Origin: DASPPK01 sp964399235
GTDB taxonomy: Archaea; Thermoproteota; Bathyarchaeia; Bathyarchaeales; Bathycorpusculaceae
NCBI GenBank assembly: GCA_964399235.1
Contig: CAYNQC010000001.1
Location: forward strand, 52,337 to 116,336
Direction of reading: 5' to 3'
Length of the DNA: 64,000 nucleotides
Part shown: positions 7,835 to 15,826 of the stretch, piece by piece
How the letters are laid out: each line of letters starts with the position of its first letter
Numbering within the stretch: the first letter of the stretch is position 1
The notes under the pieces: generated by a model
Seen by the model: only the letters and a program-made list of their open reading frames with translations
Told to the model about the DNA's origin: nothing
Database searches by the model: none
Position numbers and translations under genes: made by a program

Positions 7835-8884
7835 ATGAACGACGAATTGTGTTCCGGCGGAAATCTCATCGAGAAGTCCGCCGCTGTCAAGCGGGGCACC
7901 CGCTCCGGTCTCCTCATCCACAAGGGTGGAGAGCTCTTCCCCAAGAAGATCCGTCTCACCGAGAACGAGATCCTGGAGAAGAAGCTGGCCGAGGCCCAGG
8001 GGTACGTGGAGAAGGAGAGGGAGCGTAGGAAATCCGAACTCCCTTTCGTTCATAGCCCCCTTGTAGAGAAGGAAGGAACGTCCGAGGGGGCGAAGGCAGG
8101 ATGGGAAACGAGAAGGGGGGGAGGGGGAGGCAAGGAGGTGCCGGGGAGTTTTGCGGAGGTTGCATTAGCCGAGAGGATTCGTGCGGGCATCTCCCCCGAT
8201 GAGAGGGCCTGGGCCAAGAGGGCGCTCGCGGCGATGTCAAGGCCGGGATCTCCGCGTCAGCAGGCCAGAGCCTTTGCCGAGACGCTGCCTAAGCCCACTA
8301 CGGAAAAGACCGGCATGGTTGTGGCGGGGCAGATTTCCAAGGACATGGTCGAGAAGATCATGCGGGACGGGGGCTGGGACAAGCTCCCCCTGACGGACAA
8401 GGCGAGAGAGATCGTCGAGGACGCCATTTCCCGAGGCGCGAAGCCCGCGACGGAGTACACGGGGAAGCTCATGGTGGAACACGCGATTCCCGAGGAGCCC
8501 CCCGCCTTCACCCGCCCCCAGCGCATCAAGGTGGGGGACACGGTGATTCCGCTCAGCTGGGTGGGCGTTTGCCTCCAGGGGGCGAAGTTCGATCTTCCGA
8601 GTGTTCCCGAGGCGGCCAGGGTGAAGAAGATGTACACCGGCCCGGCCAAGGTCACGAAGGAGTCCTTCCCCTACGGGAAGTTCCCCCGCGATCTCTCGAA
8701 GGTCGAGACGGTTGTGGAAGATCGCTTGTGGGCCTTGGAGCTGGAGCCGGTCGGCATCAAGAAGGACGGGGATGATTCCTACTTCCTTCCGGTCACGACC
8801 AGGGACACGACGCTGGTTCTCCGACTGGATCCGCAGGCGACTCCGTCGGGAGAGGTGAACCCGGGGGTGTCTCAGAGGGATTGA
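7835..8884 (+). CDS. Hypothetical protein with Gly-rich linker
   Basis: The product has 349 residues. The start is the ATG 2 bases after the previous stop, with GAAGGAG upstream. The N-terminal region is charged and helical (ENEILEKKLAEAQGYVEKER). A Gly-rich linker (RRGGGGGKEV) leads to an alpha-helical part (SPDERAWAKRALAAM) and then a beta-rich part that includes KVGDTVIPLSWVGVC. No enzyme motif is seen. Placement among small virion-like genes suggests a structural or assembly role, as inference only. Confidence 0.7.
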   Translation: MNDELCSGGNLIEKSAAVKRGTRSGLLIHKGGELFPKKIRLTENEILEKKLAEAQGYVEKERERRKSELPFVHSPLVEKEGTSEGAKAGWETRRGGGGGKEVPGSFAEVALAERIRAGISPDERAWAKRALAAMSRPGSPRQQARAFAETLPKPTTEKTGMVVAGQISKDMVEKIMRDGGWDKLPLTDKAREIVEDAISRGAKPATEYTGKLMVEHAIPEEPPAFTRPQRIKVGDTVIPLSWVGVCLQGAKFDLPSVPEAARVKKMYTGPAKVTKESFPYGKFPRDLSKVETVVEDRLWALELEPVGIKKDGDDSYFLPVTTRDTTLVLRLDPQATPSGEVNPGVSQRD

Positions 8885-8885
8885 G

Positions 8886-8900
8886 CGCAAACGCTTTGCG
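8886..8900. repeat. Recurring near-palindrome CGCAAA-CGC-TTTGCG
   Basis: CGCAAACGCTTTGCG lies in the gap between two genes and is followed by five T residues, then a ribosome-binding site and an ATG 20 bases on. The identical 15-mer occurs at 52043-52057, and close variants occur at 40695-40711 and 62206-62220, each just before a start codon. As DNA it resembles an operator; as RNA it would form a 6-bp stem with a 3-base loop, here followed by a U-tract. Confidence 0.7.
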
Positions 8901-8919
8901 TTTTTCAGAGAGGTGAAAG

Positions 8920-9348
8920 ATGCTCGGGAATCACGCTCGTTCGGGGCAGGGCGGGAAGATCTCCAAGTCCACGTACGCCCGCGAGGGAAACATCCACAAG
9001 CAGTTCTCCCCGACGGGGCAGCCCAGGGTGTCCTCGGACATCCCCGGCGCGGGGCCGCAGGGCGTCCCGCCCGCCGAGGCGGACGAGATGGCGGCCTTCG
9101 CCCGCAGGGGGAACGTGGAGATGATTCCGTCGGTCGTCTCCGCGCAGACCGGCCTCTCCTCGCACGGCCCGGCGCTGGTCTCCTCGCTCGCCCGCATGGG
9201 CGGCCAGGTGAAGCTGGCCCCGGGGCAGTTCCGCGCCTGGGCGCACCCGGTGGACCCGGTGGCGACCTACGGGCAGGTCTCGGAGCAGGTGTCGAGCCAG
9301 CCCGGGAAGCCCGGCTCCCTGCCGCCTCCGGCCCCCCCGGTGTACTAA
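8920..9348 (+). CDS. Hypothetical small protein
   Basis: The product has 142 residues. The start has AGAGAGGTGAAAG upstream. The sequence is rich in Gly, Pro and Ser at both ends (SGQGGKISKS near the start; PPPAPPVY at the end), with a compact middle (EADEMAAFARRGNVEMIPSV). No transmembrane segment or known motif is visible. The preceding palindrome suggests separate regulation. Confidence 0.68.
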   Translation: MLGNHARSGQGGKISKSTYAREGNIHKQFSPTGQPRVSSDIPGAGPQGVPPAEADEMAAFARRGNVEMIPSVVSAQTGLSSHGPALVSSLARMGGQVKLAPGQFRAWAHPVDPVATYGQVSEQVSSQPGKPGSLPPPAPPVY

Positions 9349-9380
9349 CCGGACGGGAAGCCTGAGCGGACGGAGGGACA

Positions 9381-9959
9381 ATGGGACAGGTCGTCTACAA
9401 GGTGATCCCCGCATCCAAGGCGGCGGACGACGAGGTCGCCTTGAATGCCCTTGCAAAAGAGGGCTGGTGCCTCAGCGGGGGCACCGGGGGGAATCTCTAC
9501 CTCATGAAGACGCTGGCCCCCCATGAGGAGGCCATCGCTTCTTCCGCGCAGCACTGCTCCGACTGCGAGAGCTTTCCCGAGAAGTCTCGCGAGGCCGTGG
9601 CGAAGTGCCAGCGGTGGGGGTTGCAGGTCTTCGGGGCGGGCGGGGCCGGGTGCGACACCTTCAAGACGCGTGCGACGGTCACGAAGGAATCCCCCGTGGA
9701 AGACCCGAGCGCGTGGCACTGGCAGCCTCGGACGGAGGAGGGGGAGAAGCGCGTCGAGGCGATCACTTCCCAGGAGACGGGGGTGTCCGCTCCGTCCCAC
9801 AAGCACCGGGTCCAGACGATCATTTGCAAGAAGGGCAGGGTGATCCGGGGCAAGACGGACATGGTCAACGGGCATTTCCATGTGGTCACGATTCTGGGAA
9901 TGGCGGACGAGGCGGATGGGCACACCCATTCATTCGTCGTTCCCGAAAAGCTGAGGTAG
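9381..9959 (+). CDS. Hypothetical Cys/His-rich protein with HxH repeats
   Basis: The product has 192 residues. A cysteine cluster (C59, C62, C76, C91) lies in the middle. The C-terminal third holds three spaced His motifs: HKH (140-142), GHFHVV (164-169) and GHTHSF (180-185). Repeated HxH motifs bind metal in some trimeric phage fibre tips, so a metal-stabilised surface protein is possible. The pattern matches the centre of the 467-residue protein encoded 1.5 kb upstream. No catalytic family was recognised. Confidence 0.7.
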   Translation: MGQVVYKVIPASKAADDEVALNALAKEGWCLSGGTGGNLYLMKTLAPHEEAIASSAQHCSDCESFPEKSREAVAKCQRWGLQVFGAGGAGCDTFKTRATVTKESPVEDPSAWHWQPRTEEGEKRVEAITSQETGVSAPSHKHRVQTIICKKGRVIRGKTDMVNGHFHVVTILGMADEADGHTHSFVVPEKLR

Positions 9960-9962
9960 ATG

Positions 9963-9984
9963 GGCCGCGAGGCCACAGTTTTTT
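9963..9984 (+). terminator. Possible weak terminator or attenuator
   Basis: GGCC-GCGA-GGCC forms a short 4-bp stem with a tetraloop, followed after four bases by six T residues, in the gap between two genes. The stem is too short for a strong terminator, so partial attenuation is the most it suggests. Confidence 0.3.
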
Positions 9985-9995
9985 AGAGGTGAGAG

Positions 9996-10358
9996 ATGGC
10001 GACCTTCACGGGAAGCATGACGGCGGGCCTCTCGACGAGCGACGGGATCGTCCTGAACAAGATCCTGAACGGACAGGCCCTCAACGCCAAGGCGCTGCTC
10101 GACGACGCCTTCGGCCCCGGCCCCATCACCGTCGACCTGGCCCCCCTGATGGCCTCGATCGCGGATCCGAGGTTCGGGATTCTGGTGTGCGACGGCGAGG
10201 GAGCGCAGCTCAAGTTCGACGGCGTGGCGACCTTCACGGCGAAGGCGTACAAGACGATGCTCATCGAGCTCGCCTCCTCGCCCGCCGGAGTTCTCGACCT
10301 GGAAATCCAGGTTGTCGGAGCTTCCCAGCGGGTCCGCTTCCTCGGGATGGGCGACTAA
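9996..10358 (+). CDS. Hypothetical small beta-rich protein
   Basis: The product has 120 residues. It has alternating hydrophobic strands (ITVDLAPLMAS, FGILVCDGEGAQLKF, VLDLEIQVVG) and no charged coil, consistent with a compact beta fold such as a virion decoration or accessory protein. No family was recognised. The ribosome-binding site is AGAGGTGAGAG. Confidence 0.65.
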   Translation: MATFTGSMTAGLSTSDGIVLNKILNGQALNAKALLDDAFGPGPITVDLAPLMASIADPRFGILVCDGEGAQLKFDGVATFTAKAYKTMLIELASSPAGVLDLEIQVVGASQRVRFLGMGD

Positions 10359-10376
10359 CCGAGGGACGGAGGGGAG

Positions 10377-11270
10377 ATGCAGACGCCGGAATCGGCGCGG
10401 CGACTATTCGCGGGGAGCCTGCGATCCGAACGGGTTGTGGGCTCCTCGCTTGGTATTGGGCTGCTGCGCTCGCTTCAGAAGACGATTCGCCCATGGCTCG
10501 CCATTCTTCCGAAGGAGGCGGATGGTGAGACATCGGTGGCTATGCACATCTCTCTTCAGAACGAGCCCGAGGTCGAGGTCGTTCCTATCGGCATCGGCAT
10601 CCATCGTCCGTATCGGGTGGTATTCGGTGATGGAATCGACTCGGGGCCGGTGACGACTCGCCAAGCGGCGGTCAAGACGGTCTACTGCCAGTTCGAGAAC
10701 AAGCGGTACTGCCAATCGGTCGACCTGGACATCACGGGACCGGAGCGGGAGATCGTCTCTCACGACTTGGACCAGGTGCTCGGATTCGACCTCGTTCCCC
10801 CGGTGGTAGGGAGGGAGATTTCGGGGATCGGATTCGGAAGCGTCCAGGCGTGGGTGAGCCAGCCGACGGCGTGGGAGTGGATCGGCAAGGGGTACGACTA
10901 CCGCGAAGACAAGACGAATCCTTGGCTTCACCGGCTCGCGGCCTTCGACTTCATCCGGGGCGAGATCGACCGCCACGCGAACAACTGGATCATGGACGAG
11001 GCGCGAAGGGTCTACGCCATCGACAACGGGTACTCGTTCGTGAAGGGGGACGATCGGACCTGGTTCCGTTCGAGCGCGGGGAAGCACCTGGTGGGTACGG
11101 CCATCCACCCGGATGTTCTGCGTGAGATTCTCTCGATTGACGAGGTCGCCGTTCTGAACATTCTGAAGGATCGGGGATTCAAGCAGGGGGAAGATGACGG
11201 CGTCGTCCGGCGCATCCAAGAATTGAAGGGGCTTGAGCGGTGGACCAGGCTCGGAAACTTGTGGGGATAG
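10377..11270 (+). CDS. PI3/4-kinase-like (SCO1664-type) phosphotransferase
   Basis: The predicted activity is phosphotransfer from ATP to a protein or small molecule; the substrate is unknown. The 297-residue protein shows features of the PI3/4-kinase-like superfamily related to HipA and SCO1664 proteins: a candidate ATP lysine near K100, then EREIVSHDLDQVLG, a VPPVV segment (140-144), GSVQAWV (154-160, adenine-pocket region), the catalytic DRHANN (198-203) and the metal-binding IDNG (215-218). All key residues look intact. It overlaps the following HAD phosphatase gene by 31 bases, so the two are probably made together. A role in modifying a virion or host protein is inference. Confidence 0.78.
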   Translation: MQTPESARRLFAGSLRSERVVGSSLGIGLLRSLQKTIRPWLAILPKEADGETSVAMHISLQNEPEVEVVPIGIGIHRPYRVVFGDGIDSGPVTTRQAAVKTVYCQFENKRYCQSVDLDITGPEREIVSHDLDQVLGFDLVPPVVGREISGIGFGSVQAWVSQPTAWEWIGKGYDYREDKTNPWLHRLAAFDFIRGEIDRHANNWIMDEARRVYAIDNGYSFVKGDDRTWFRSSAGKHLVGTAIHPDVLREILSIDEVAVLNILKDRGFKQGEDDGVVRRIQELKGLERWTRLGNLWG

Positions 11271-11863
11271 AGCCTCGCGTTCCAATAGTGGCGGTCGACT
11301 TCGACCTGACGCTGGTGAATGCAGAGGAGAAGATCCTTCCCGGAGCGAAGGATGCCCTGACCTATCTCAAGAAGACGGGGTGGAAGGTCATCATCTGGAC
11401 GACCAGGGATGATTTGGACCACGTCAAGGAGATCCTCACCGGGGGAGGGATTCCGTTCGACCACATCAACGAGAATCCCGAGACGGACATTGGAAATCCA
11501 CCAAGAAAGGTCTACTTCGACGCGACGGTCGACGACAAGGCGGTTCCGTTTCATGGAGATTGGGGGGCGGCGGTGGCAGAGCTTGACCGGAAGAGGACGT
11601 CCTGGCGATTGGCTGGGGAGACGAAGGATCTGGTCAAGATCATGGCGGCTGGGGAGGATGGGGAAAGGGTTGTCGGGGCGTTCACGGTGCGGGGGGGCAA
11701 GGTGGTTGAGATGCTTGGATCGGACAACCCCTTCGTCCGGGCGGTCATGAGCGCGGGGCTTGAGTCGGAGAATGGGGTTGTTCTTAAACCCGCCGATGGG
11801 GTAGACTTCTTGAAGGCATTGTCGGAGGTCCGGGGGACGTACCTCTGGGCCGAGATCAACTGA
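11240..11863 (+). CDS. HAD-superfamily hydrolase (probable phosphatase)
   Basis: HAD enzymes remove phosphate using an aspartyl nucleophile. Motif I is VDFDLT (nucleophile D20, acid D22), motif II is IIWTTR with T54, a basic residue lies near K90, and motif IV is VDDKAVPF (D98/D99). A further 100 residues of mixed fold follow with no clear family. The start is GTG, 8 bases after GAAGGGG, inside the end of the kinase gene. This pairing suggests that the phosphatase opposes or completes the kinase reaction, though processing of a nucleotide is also possible. Confidence 0.78.
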   Translation: MDQARKLVGIEPRVPIVAVDFDLTLVNAEEKILPGAKDALTYLKKTGWKVIIWTTRDDLDHVKEILTGGGIPFDHINENPETDIGNPPRKVYFDATVDDKAVPFHGDWGAAVAELDRKRTSWRLAGETKDLVKIMAAGEDGERVVGAFTVRGGKVVEMLGSDNPFVRAVMSAGLESENGVVLKPADGVDFLKALSEVRGTYLWAEIN

Positions 11864-11874
11864 AGGAGGTAGCC

Positions 11875-12120
11875 ATGCCCACAGGCGGCGGAGATCCCAA
11901 GATCATCGGCGACGGACAGGTGGTGGTCCTGCGTCCCGAGACGACCCGGGGCAACTCGGACATCTGGGACATGAAAGACATCGTCGTGGCCCTCATCGAG
12001 GAACGCGAGAACTTCCGGGCGGCCCTCGCGGGGGCGGGCAACTACGGCCTCTTCCAGGCGGCGGTCGCGGCCCTTCCCCGCTGGGTGAAGGTCATCGACT
12101 CCCTGAACGACACGCCGTAG
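11875..12120 (+). CDS. Hypothetical small protein
   Basis: The product has 81 residues. GAAGGAGGTAGCC precedes the ATG. The N-terminus is Gly-rich (PTGGGDPKIIGDGQ), followed by an amphipathic helix (MKDIVVALIEERENFRAAL). No motif or membrane segment is seen. It opens the fibre cluster and could be a small virion adaptor, but this is not shown. Confidence 0.62.
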   Translation: MPTGGGDPKIIGDGQVVVLRPETTRGNSDIWDMKDIVVALIEERENFRAALAGAGNYGLFQAAVAALPRWVKVIDSLNDTP

Positions 12121-12147
12121 CGCCGGGCGCGTTGGGAGGGGACCGAG

Positions 12148-12615
12148 ATGGAACCCAAGCAGCCCATCGTGTTGCCGGTGGTCCAGCTCGGTCTTCCTCC
12201 CTATCCTTCGATCCGTGCGGTGCTCCAGGTGAGGCGGCGGATTGCGGCGGTCTTGCGTCGGCAGGCGGGCGGAGGAGGCATGTCCTCACTCGGAACAGTT
12301 CGGCTTGGCGATGTCGGGACCGTCTTCGAGGTGGCCATCATCGACGAGAACGGGGCGGTGGACATCAGTAATTCCGCCGTCCGTCAAGTCGTTTTCGGAC
12401 GACCCGTCGTGGGGTGGTTCTCCAGGCCAGCCGAGTTCGTCACGGATGGAACGGACGGGAAGATCCAGTACAAGAGCCAACCGGGAGATCTGGATCGACC
12501 CGGAGAATGGCGACTTCAAGGGAAGGTCGCCCTCCCCACGTTCACTGACGAGTTCCACACCGAAATGGCGACCTTCTTCGTGGAGCCCGTCATCGAGGAG
12601 ATGAATCATGCCTAA
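12148..12615 (+). CDS. BppU-like baseplate/fibre N-terminal domain protein
   Basis: The 155-residue product has a basic N-terminus of about 44 residues. A domain with the pattern of BppU-type phage baseplate upper proteins follows: GTVRLGDVGTVFEVAIIDEN, then DISNS and RQVVFGRP. That family anchors receptor-binding proteins to the baseplate. It overlaps the next gene by 8 bases and is followed by fibre genes, which supports a receptor-binding complex. An internal ATG at 12280 would give only the BppU-like domain and is an alternative start. Confidence 0.62.
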   Translation: MEPKQPIVLPVVQLGLPPYPSIRAVLQVRRRIAAVLRRQAGGGGMSSLGTVRLGDVGTVFEVAIIDENGAVDISNSAVRQVVFGRPVVGWFSRPAEFVTDGTDGKIQYKSQPGDLDRPGEWRLQGKVALPTFTDEFHTEMATFFVEPVIEEMNHA

Positions 12616-13009
12616 ATGGGGACCGAATCTCGACCAGGACTTCGTGGTCGCGGCCTTGACGGCGGCCTTCGCCGACAACTCCAAGATCGGGAGGCTCGCG
12701 GGCGGCTCAGGCGTGGGCCAACTGTTCCTCTACGTGGACTACGTGAGGGGGGACGAGACGGCCATGGAGATCGAGGCTCGGTTCTCCTCTGCCGAGGACG
12801 CCCCTCCGGGGGAGACCTTCTTCACCGAGATCATCGCAGCGGATTCGGGCGCGGTCGGAAGGTTCCTCTACAGATTGCAGTCCACGGAGCAGTACCGAAT
12901 CCCGATCCAGTTCGGAAAGAGCGAGGACTACATCCAGGTGTCCGTCAGGGGAACGGGAGGGGCTGGACCATTCACAGGGACCGCCAACCTCTTTTTCGGG
13001 ATCGGATAG
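12608..13009 (+). CDS. Hypothetical virion protein in fibre cluster
   Basis: The 133-residue product is beta-rich, with many short strands and acidic turns (FLYVDYVRGDETAMEIEARF) and a Gly-rich end (GTGGAGPFTGTANLFFGIG). It lies between a BppU-like gene and two fibre genes with tight overlaps, so it is probably part of a receptor-binding or fibre complex. No family was recognised. Confidence 0.62.
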   Translation: MPKWGPNLDQDFVVAALTAAFADNSKIGRLAGGSGVGQLFLYVDYVRGDETAMEIEARFSSAEDAPPGETFFTEIIAADSGAVGRFLYRLQSTEQYRIPIQFGKSEDYIQVSVRGTGGAGPFTGTANLFFGIG

Positions 13010-13657
13010 ATGGGAAAAAGCCTTGATGCAAGCAGGGGGGACTTTGCCCCGAGACCGTTCGGGCCAAGGATGTCCACGTCCGGGGGCCCGCCCGCCGCCC
13101 ATGCCCCGAGCCATGAAGTCGGCGGGCTCGACGCTCTCGACCTCGGGAGCATCGTAGGGGTCATCGACGACACCCAGCATGGGAACCGAGGGGGTGGCTC
13201 CCTGCACCCCGTCGTCCTTCCCGATCCGGGCGGCGTGGCTGGATTCATGGACCCCGCCGACAAGGCCAAGCTGGATGGGATCGGACCTGCGGCGGCACGG
13301 CAAGCGGACATCCTATTCGGCAGGACGGTTAGCGTTCCGGCTGGCGGAACGCTTGTCCTGTGGGGTCCAGGCAATTCCCAAGCAGGATCCAGAGCGGTCC
13401 GAGCCGGTACGATCACAGGAGCCTCGATCCAAGTCAACGCTTCAGATGCGGTGAGGTCCTACGATCTTAGGATTCGAGTGAACGGTGCCGTGGCCGGGAT
13501 TCTTGTCCTCCCGGCTGGTTCCTCCGGGGCGCAGACGGCGGCCCTCGCGATCGCCGTTGTGGCAGGAGACATCATTTCCGCGATCATGGTTAGGATCGCC
13601 GGAGCGGGCGGATCGACGTTCACCGATGAGTTGGCGACCATCGAGGTGACATACTGA
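13010..13657 (+). CDS. Tail fibre-like protein
   Basis: The 215-residue product has an N-terminal HAPSHEVGGLDAL (31-43), a motif typical of phage tail fibres. Residues 52-90 (VIDDTQHGNRGGGSLHP, then GFMDPADKAKLDG) closely match a segment of the next protein. The C-terminal 120 residues are beta-rich (VSVPAGGTLVLWGPG), as in fibre head domains. The next gene's ATG overlaps its stop, so the two proteins are likely made together. Confidence 0.7.
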   Translation: MGKSLDASRGDFAPRPFGPRMSTSGGPPAAHAPSHEVGGLDALDLGSIVGVIDDTQHGNRGGGSLHPVVLPDPGGVAGFMDPADKAKLDGIGPAAARQADILFGRTVSVPAGGTLVLWGPGNSQAGSRAVRAGTITGASIQVNASDAVRSYDLRIRVNGAVAGILVLPAGSSGAQTAALAIAVVAGDIISAIMVRIAGAGGSTFTDELATIEVTY

Positions 13658-14871
13658 TGTTTCTGAAGCTGACATCATCGGGGGCTACGTTCCTCTTCGT
13701 GGACGCCGGAGTCCTCATTGAGGCCGCCCCCGGTTCGGATTTCACGGAAGCGGCCCTCCTGAGGATTCTTGGCGGTTCGCAGTCGCTTCGCTCCCTCGTT
13801 ACGGCTGGATCGGTCATAGTGGACGCCGGAGGCGGCCCACTTTCGGTTGCGGATGCGCTGAAGTACTTGAATCAAGTCTGGCTCCAGTCGGGAGGGGATG
13901 TCCCCGTCCAGATGGCCCAGGTCAGCGGGGAGATCACAGACATCCAGCACGGAACCAGGTCGGGGGATCTGCACCCCGACTACCAGAAGGAGTCGGAGAA
14001 GAACCAGCCGAACGGCTACGCTGGGCTCAACGGGAGCAGTCAAGTTCCAGCGGGAAGCCTCGGGCAGCACTCGCACGCCTCGCACTCAGGGATAGGACCA
14101 GACGATCATCACGCGAAGTCCCATGCTCACGACGGAGTGGACGGCTCCGGCACCGTGGCGCACTCTGCCACGACCGGCAAGACGGCGAACGACCACCATG
14201 CTCAATCCCACGCGCACAACGGAGTGGACGGATCGGGTACTGTTGCCCATTCAGATGTAACGGGTAAAACGGCGAATGACCACCACCCCCAAAGTCACTC
14301 CCATGCTTCCCACACAGGCATAGGTGCAGACGATCACCACGCTCGCCAGCACACTATGACCAGCGCGTCGGATCACACAGGGTCCATCGATGACACGCAG
14401 CATGGATCTCGCGGTGGTGGAACTCTGCACCCAACTGCTACAGGTGCCCTTGCAGGATTCATGGCGGCGGCAGACAAGACCAAGCTCAACGGACTTGTCG
14501 CGCTGACCAACACGATAGCGGAGGCCGACAGCAACATTACCACGACCAGCGCCACTCCGGTGCTGGCAACTGGGATGACGTTGACGCCCGCAGCCGGAAC
14601 GTACCTCTGCCTGTTCCAGGGGAGCGTCTATCAGGACACCACCGGAGCGGGCCTGTATGTTGAGATGAGTCTATACGCTGGAGGCGGGCAGCTTACGCAT
14701 TCCCGCCATCGTGCCGCTGACGCTCCGACCTTTGACCAGGCGTTCACCTGCGTCGGAATTGCCACGGTGAATGGGTCGCAAGCAATCGAAGGCCGATGGA
14801 GGCGGACGGCGGGATCGGGAACGGCGTACATGAGGGGACCGCGATCACTGATCGTCATTAGGGTCGCATAG
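13657..14871 (+). CDS. Tail fibre protein with His-rich repeats
   Basis: The 404-residue product has a compact N-terminal domain (1-90), a central His-rich region (94-260) and a C-terminal beta domain resembling a fibre head. Residues 151-217 are 2.3 copies of a 29-residue unit (HHAKSHAHDGVDGSGTVAHS and variants). Short ASHSGIG and ASHTGIG segments flank it. HxH repeats suggest a metal-stabilised trimeric shaft. The DDTQHG-RGGG-LHP segment occurs twice here and once in the preceding protein, pointing to domain reuse. Receptor binding is the probable role. Confidence 0.78.
   Translation: MFLKLTSSGATFLFVDAGVLIEAAPGSDFTEAALLRILGGSQSLRSLVTAGSVIVDAGGGPLSVADALKYLNQVWLQSGGDVPVQMAQVSGEITDIQHGTRSGDLHPDYQKESEKNQPNGYAGLNGSSQVPAGSLGQHSHASHSGIGPDDHHAKSHAHDGVDGSGTVAHSATTGKTANDHHAQSHAHNGVDGSGTVAHSDVTGKTANDHHPQSHSHASHTGIGADDHHARQHTMTSASDHTGSIDDTQHGSRGGGTLHPTATGALAGFMAAADKTKLNGLVALTNTIAEADSNITTTSATPVLATGMTLTPAAGTYLCLFQGSVYQDTTGAGLYVEMSLYAGGGQLTHSRHRAADAPTFDQAFTCVGIATVNGSQAIEGRWRRTAGSGTAYMRGPRSLIVIRVA
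14107..14307 (+). repeat. Tandem 29-codon His-rich repeat inside fibre gene
   Basis: About 2.3 copies of an 87-base unit encode a DHH-Q/K-SHAH-GVDGSGTVAHS pattern. The protein copies are nearly identical while many third codon positions differ (for example GGCTCCGGC against GGATCGGGT), so the protein repeat is old or under selection. Confidence 0.75.
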
Positions 14872-14880
14872 GAGACAGCG

Positions 14881-15768
14881 ATGGCTGCAACGAAGTACAC
14901 GTACTCAATTCAGGACGACTTCCCGAACCACAAGGTGGCGTCGAACCGCCTCACCGTCGAGATCGGGGCGAGCGGCATCGTCACGGCCCTGGACTACATC
15001 GACACCGACGATGTCGAATGCGACATCTGGTTCAAGGAAGCCCTGAGCGCGGGAGACAAAACGATCCTCGACGGGATCGTAGCGGTCCATTCTGGAGATC
15101 CCTTGGAGGCTCCACCCTCGCTGGTCAGGATTCAGGACGTGGAGGATCTCGATCCGAACAAGGCGAGATCCAAGGTGAAGGGCATCAACTTCGACGCCCC
15201 CGCCGGGCAGTGGACGAAGAAGGGGACTTCCTTCCCGTACCGGACGAACGTGCTGTGCGGGAAGGGCTACGGAGGCTTCTGTGAGGACGGCGACAAGGTG
15301 GAGTTCTCCATCGAGCCGCAACAGGTTGGAGCGGTGATGGCCCCTGCCACCCAGGGCGCGAAGACCATCAACGCCTATCTCCCCGACGAGGCGTGGGCGG
15401 AGGTCCTCCAGGGGATGTGGCTCCAGTTCGACCGAAACCCTGGAGCGGAGCCTACACCCGACTCTTTGCATCCGGGGGATGACGAGTACGAGATTGAGTC
15501 CTTCGACAAGTCCGCCGGGACGATCACCATCCGAACGGGGCTGGAGACGGCCCTCTCGGGCGGGGACGCGGTGTTCCTGCTTGCGAAGTACGGTGAGGAG
15601 ATCGAGCTCCAGAACAAGGAACTGGTGGATGTGGGCGCGGACACGGCTGGGTCGGCACCCTTGCCCGCTAACCTGGTCTTCAACACCTGGTTCTTCAACG
15701 GAGGAGCCTCCCAGAAGAGGGTGCGATTCCGTCTCTCTTTCAAGTACGGGCCGCCCGCGACGGCGTAG
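14881..15768 (+). CDS. Tail/fibre-associated structural protein
   Basis: The 295-residue product has an N-terminal half (TYSIQDDFPNHKVASNRL, then FKEALSAGDKTILDGIVAVH) that follows a pattern often seen in phage tail and fibre proteins. The rest is a beta-rich domain with PYRTNVLCGKGY and FNTWFFNGGASQKRVRF. No enzyme motif is seen. It closes the fibre cluster and probably forms part of the same appendage. Confidence 0.65.
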   Translation: MAATKYTYSIQDDFPNHKVASNRLTVEIGASGIVTALDYIDTDDVECDIWFKEALSAGDKTILDGIVAVHSGDPLEAPPSLVRIQDVEDLDPNKARSKVKGINFDAPAGQWTKKGTSFPYRTNVLCGKGYGGFCEDGDKVEFSIEPQQVGAVMAPATQGAKTINAYLPDEAWAEVLQGMWLQFDRNPGAEPTPDSLHPGDDEYEIESFDKSAGTITIRTGLETALSGGDAVFLLAKYGEEIELQNKELVDVGADTAGSAPLPANLVFNTWFFNGGASQKRVRFRLSFKYGPPATA

Positions 15769-15826
15769 GGAACTTGTTCTCGCATTTCCACCCAGGGGGG
15801 TAGAATAGAGGCGTCAGGAGGGCGAG

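Noticed and set aside
15774..15806. Promoter TTGTTC ... TAGAAT before the coiled-coil gene
   Set aside because: The -10 box is good but the spacer is 21 bases and the -35 is weak. Kept only as a remark under the gene.
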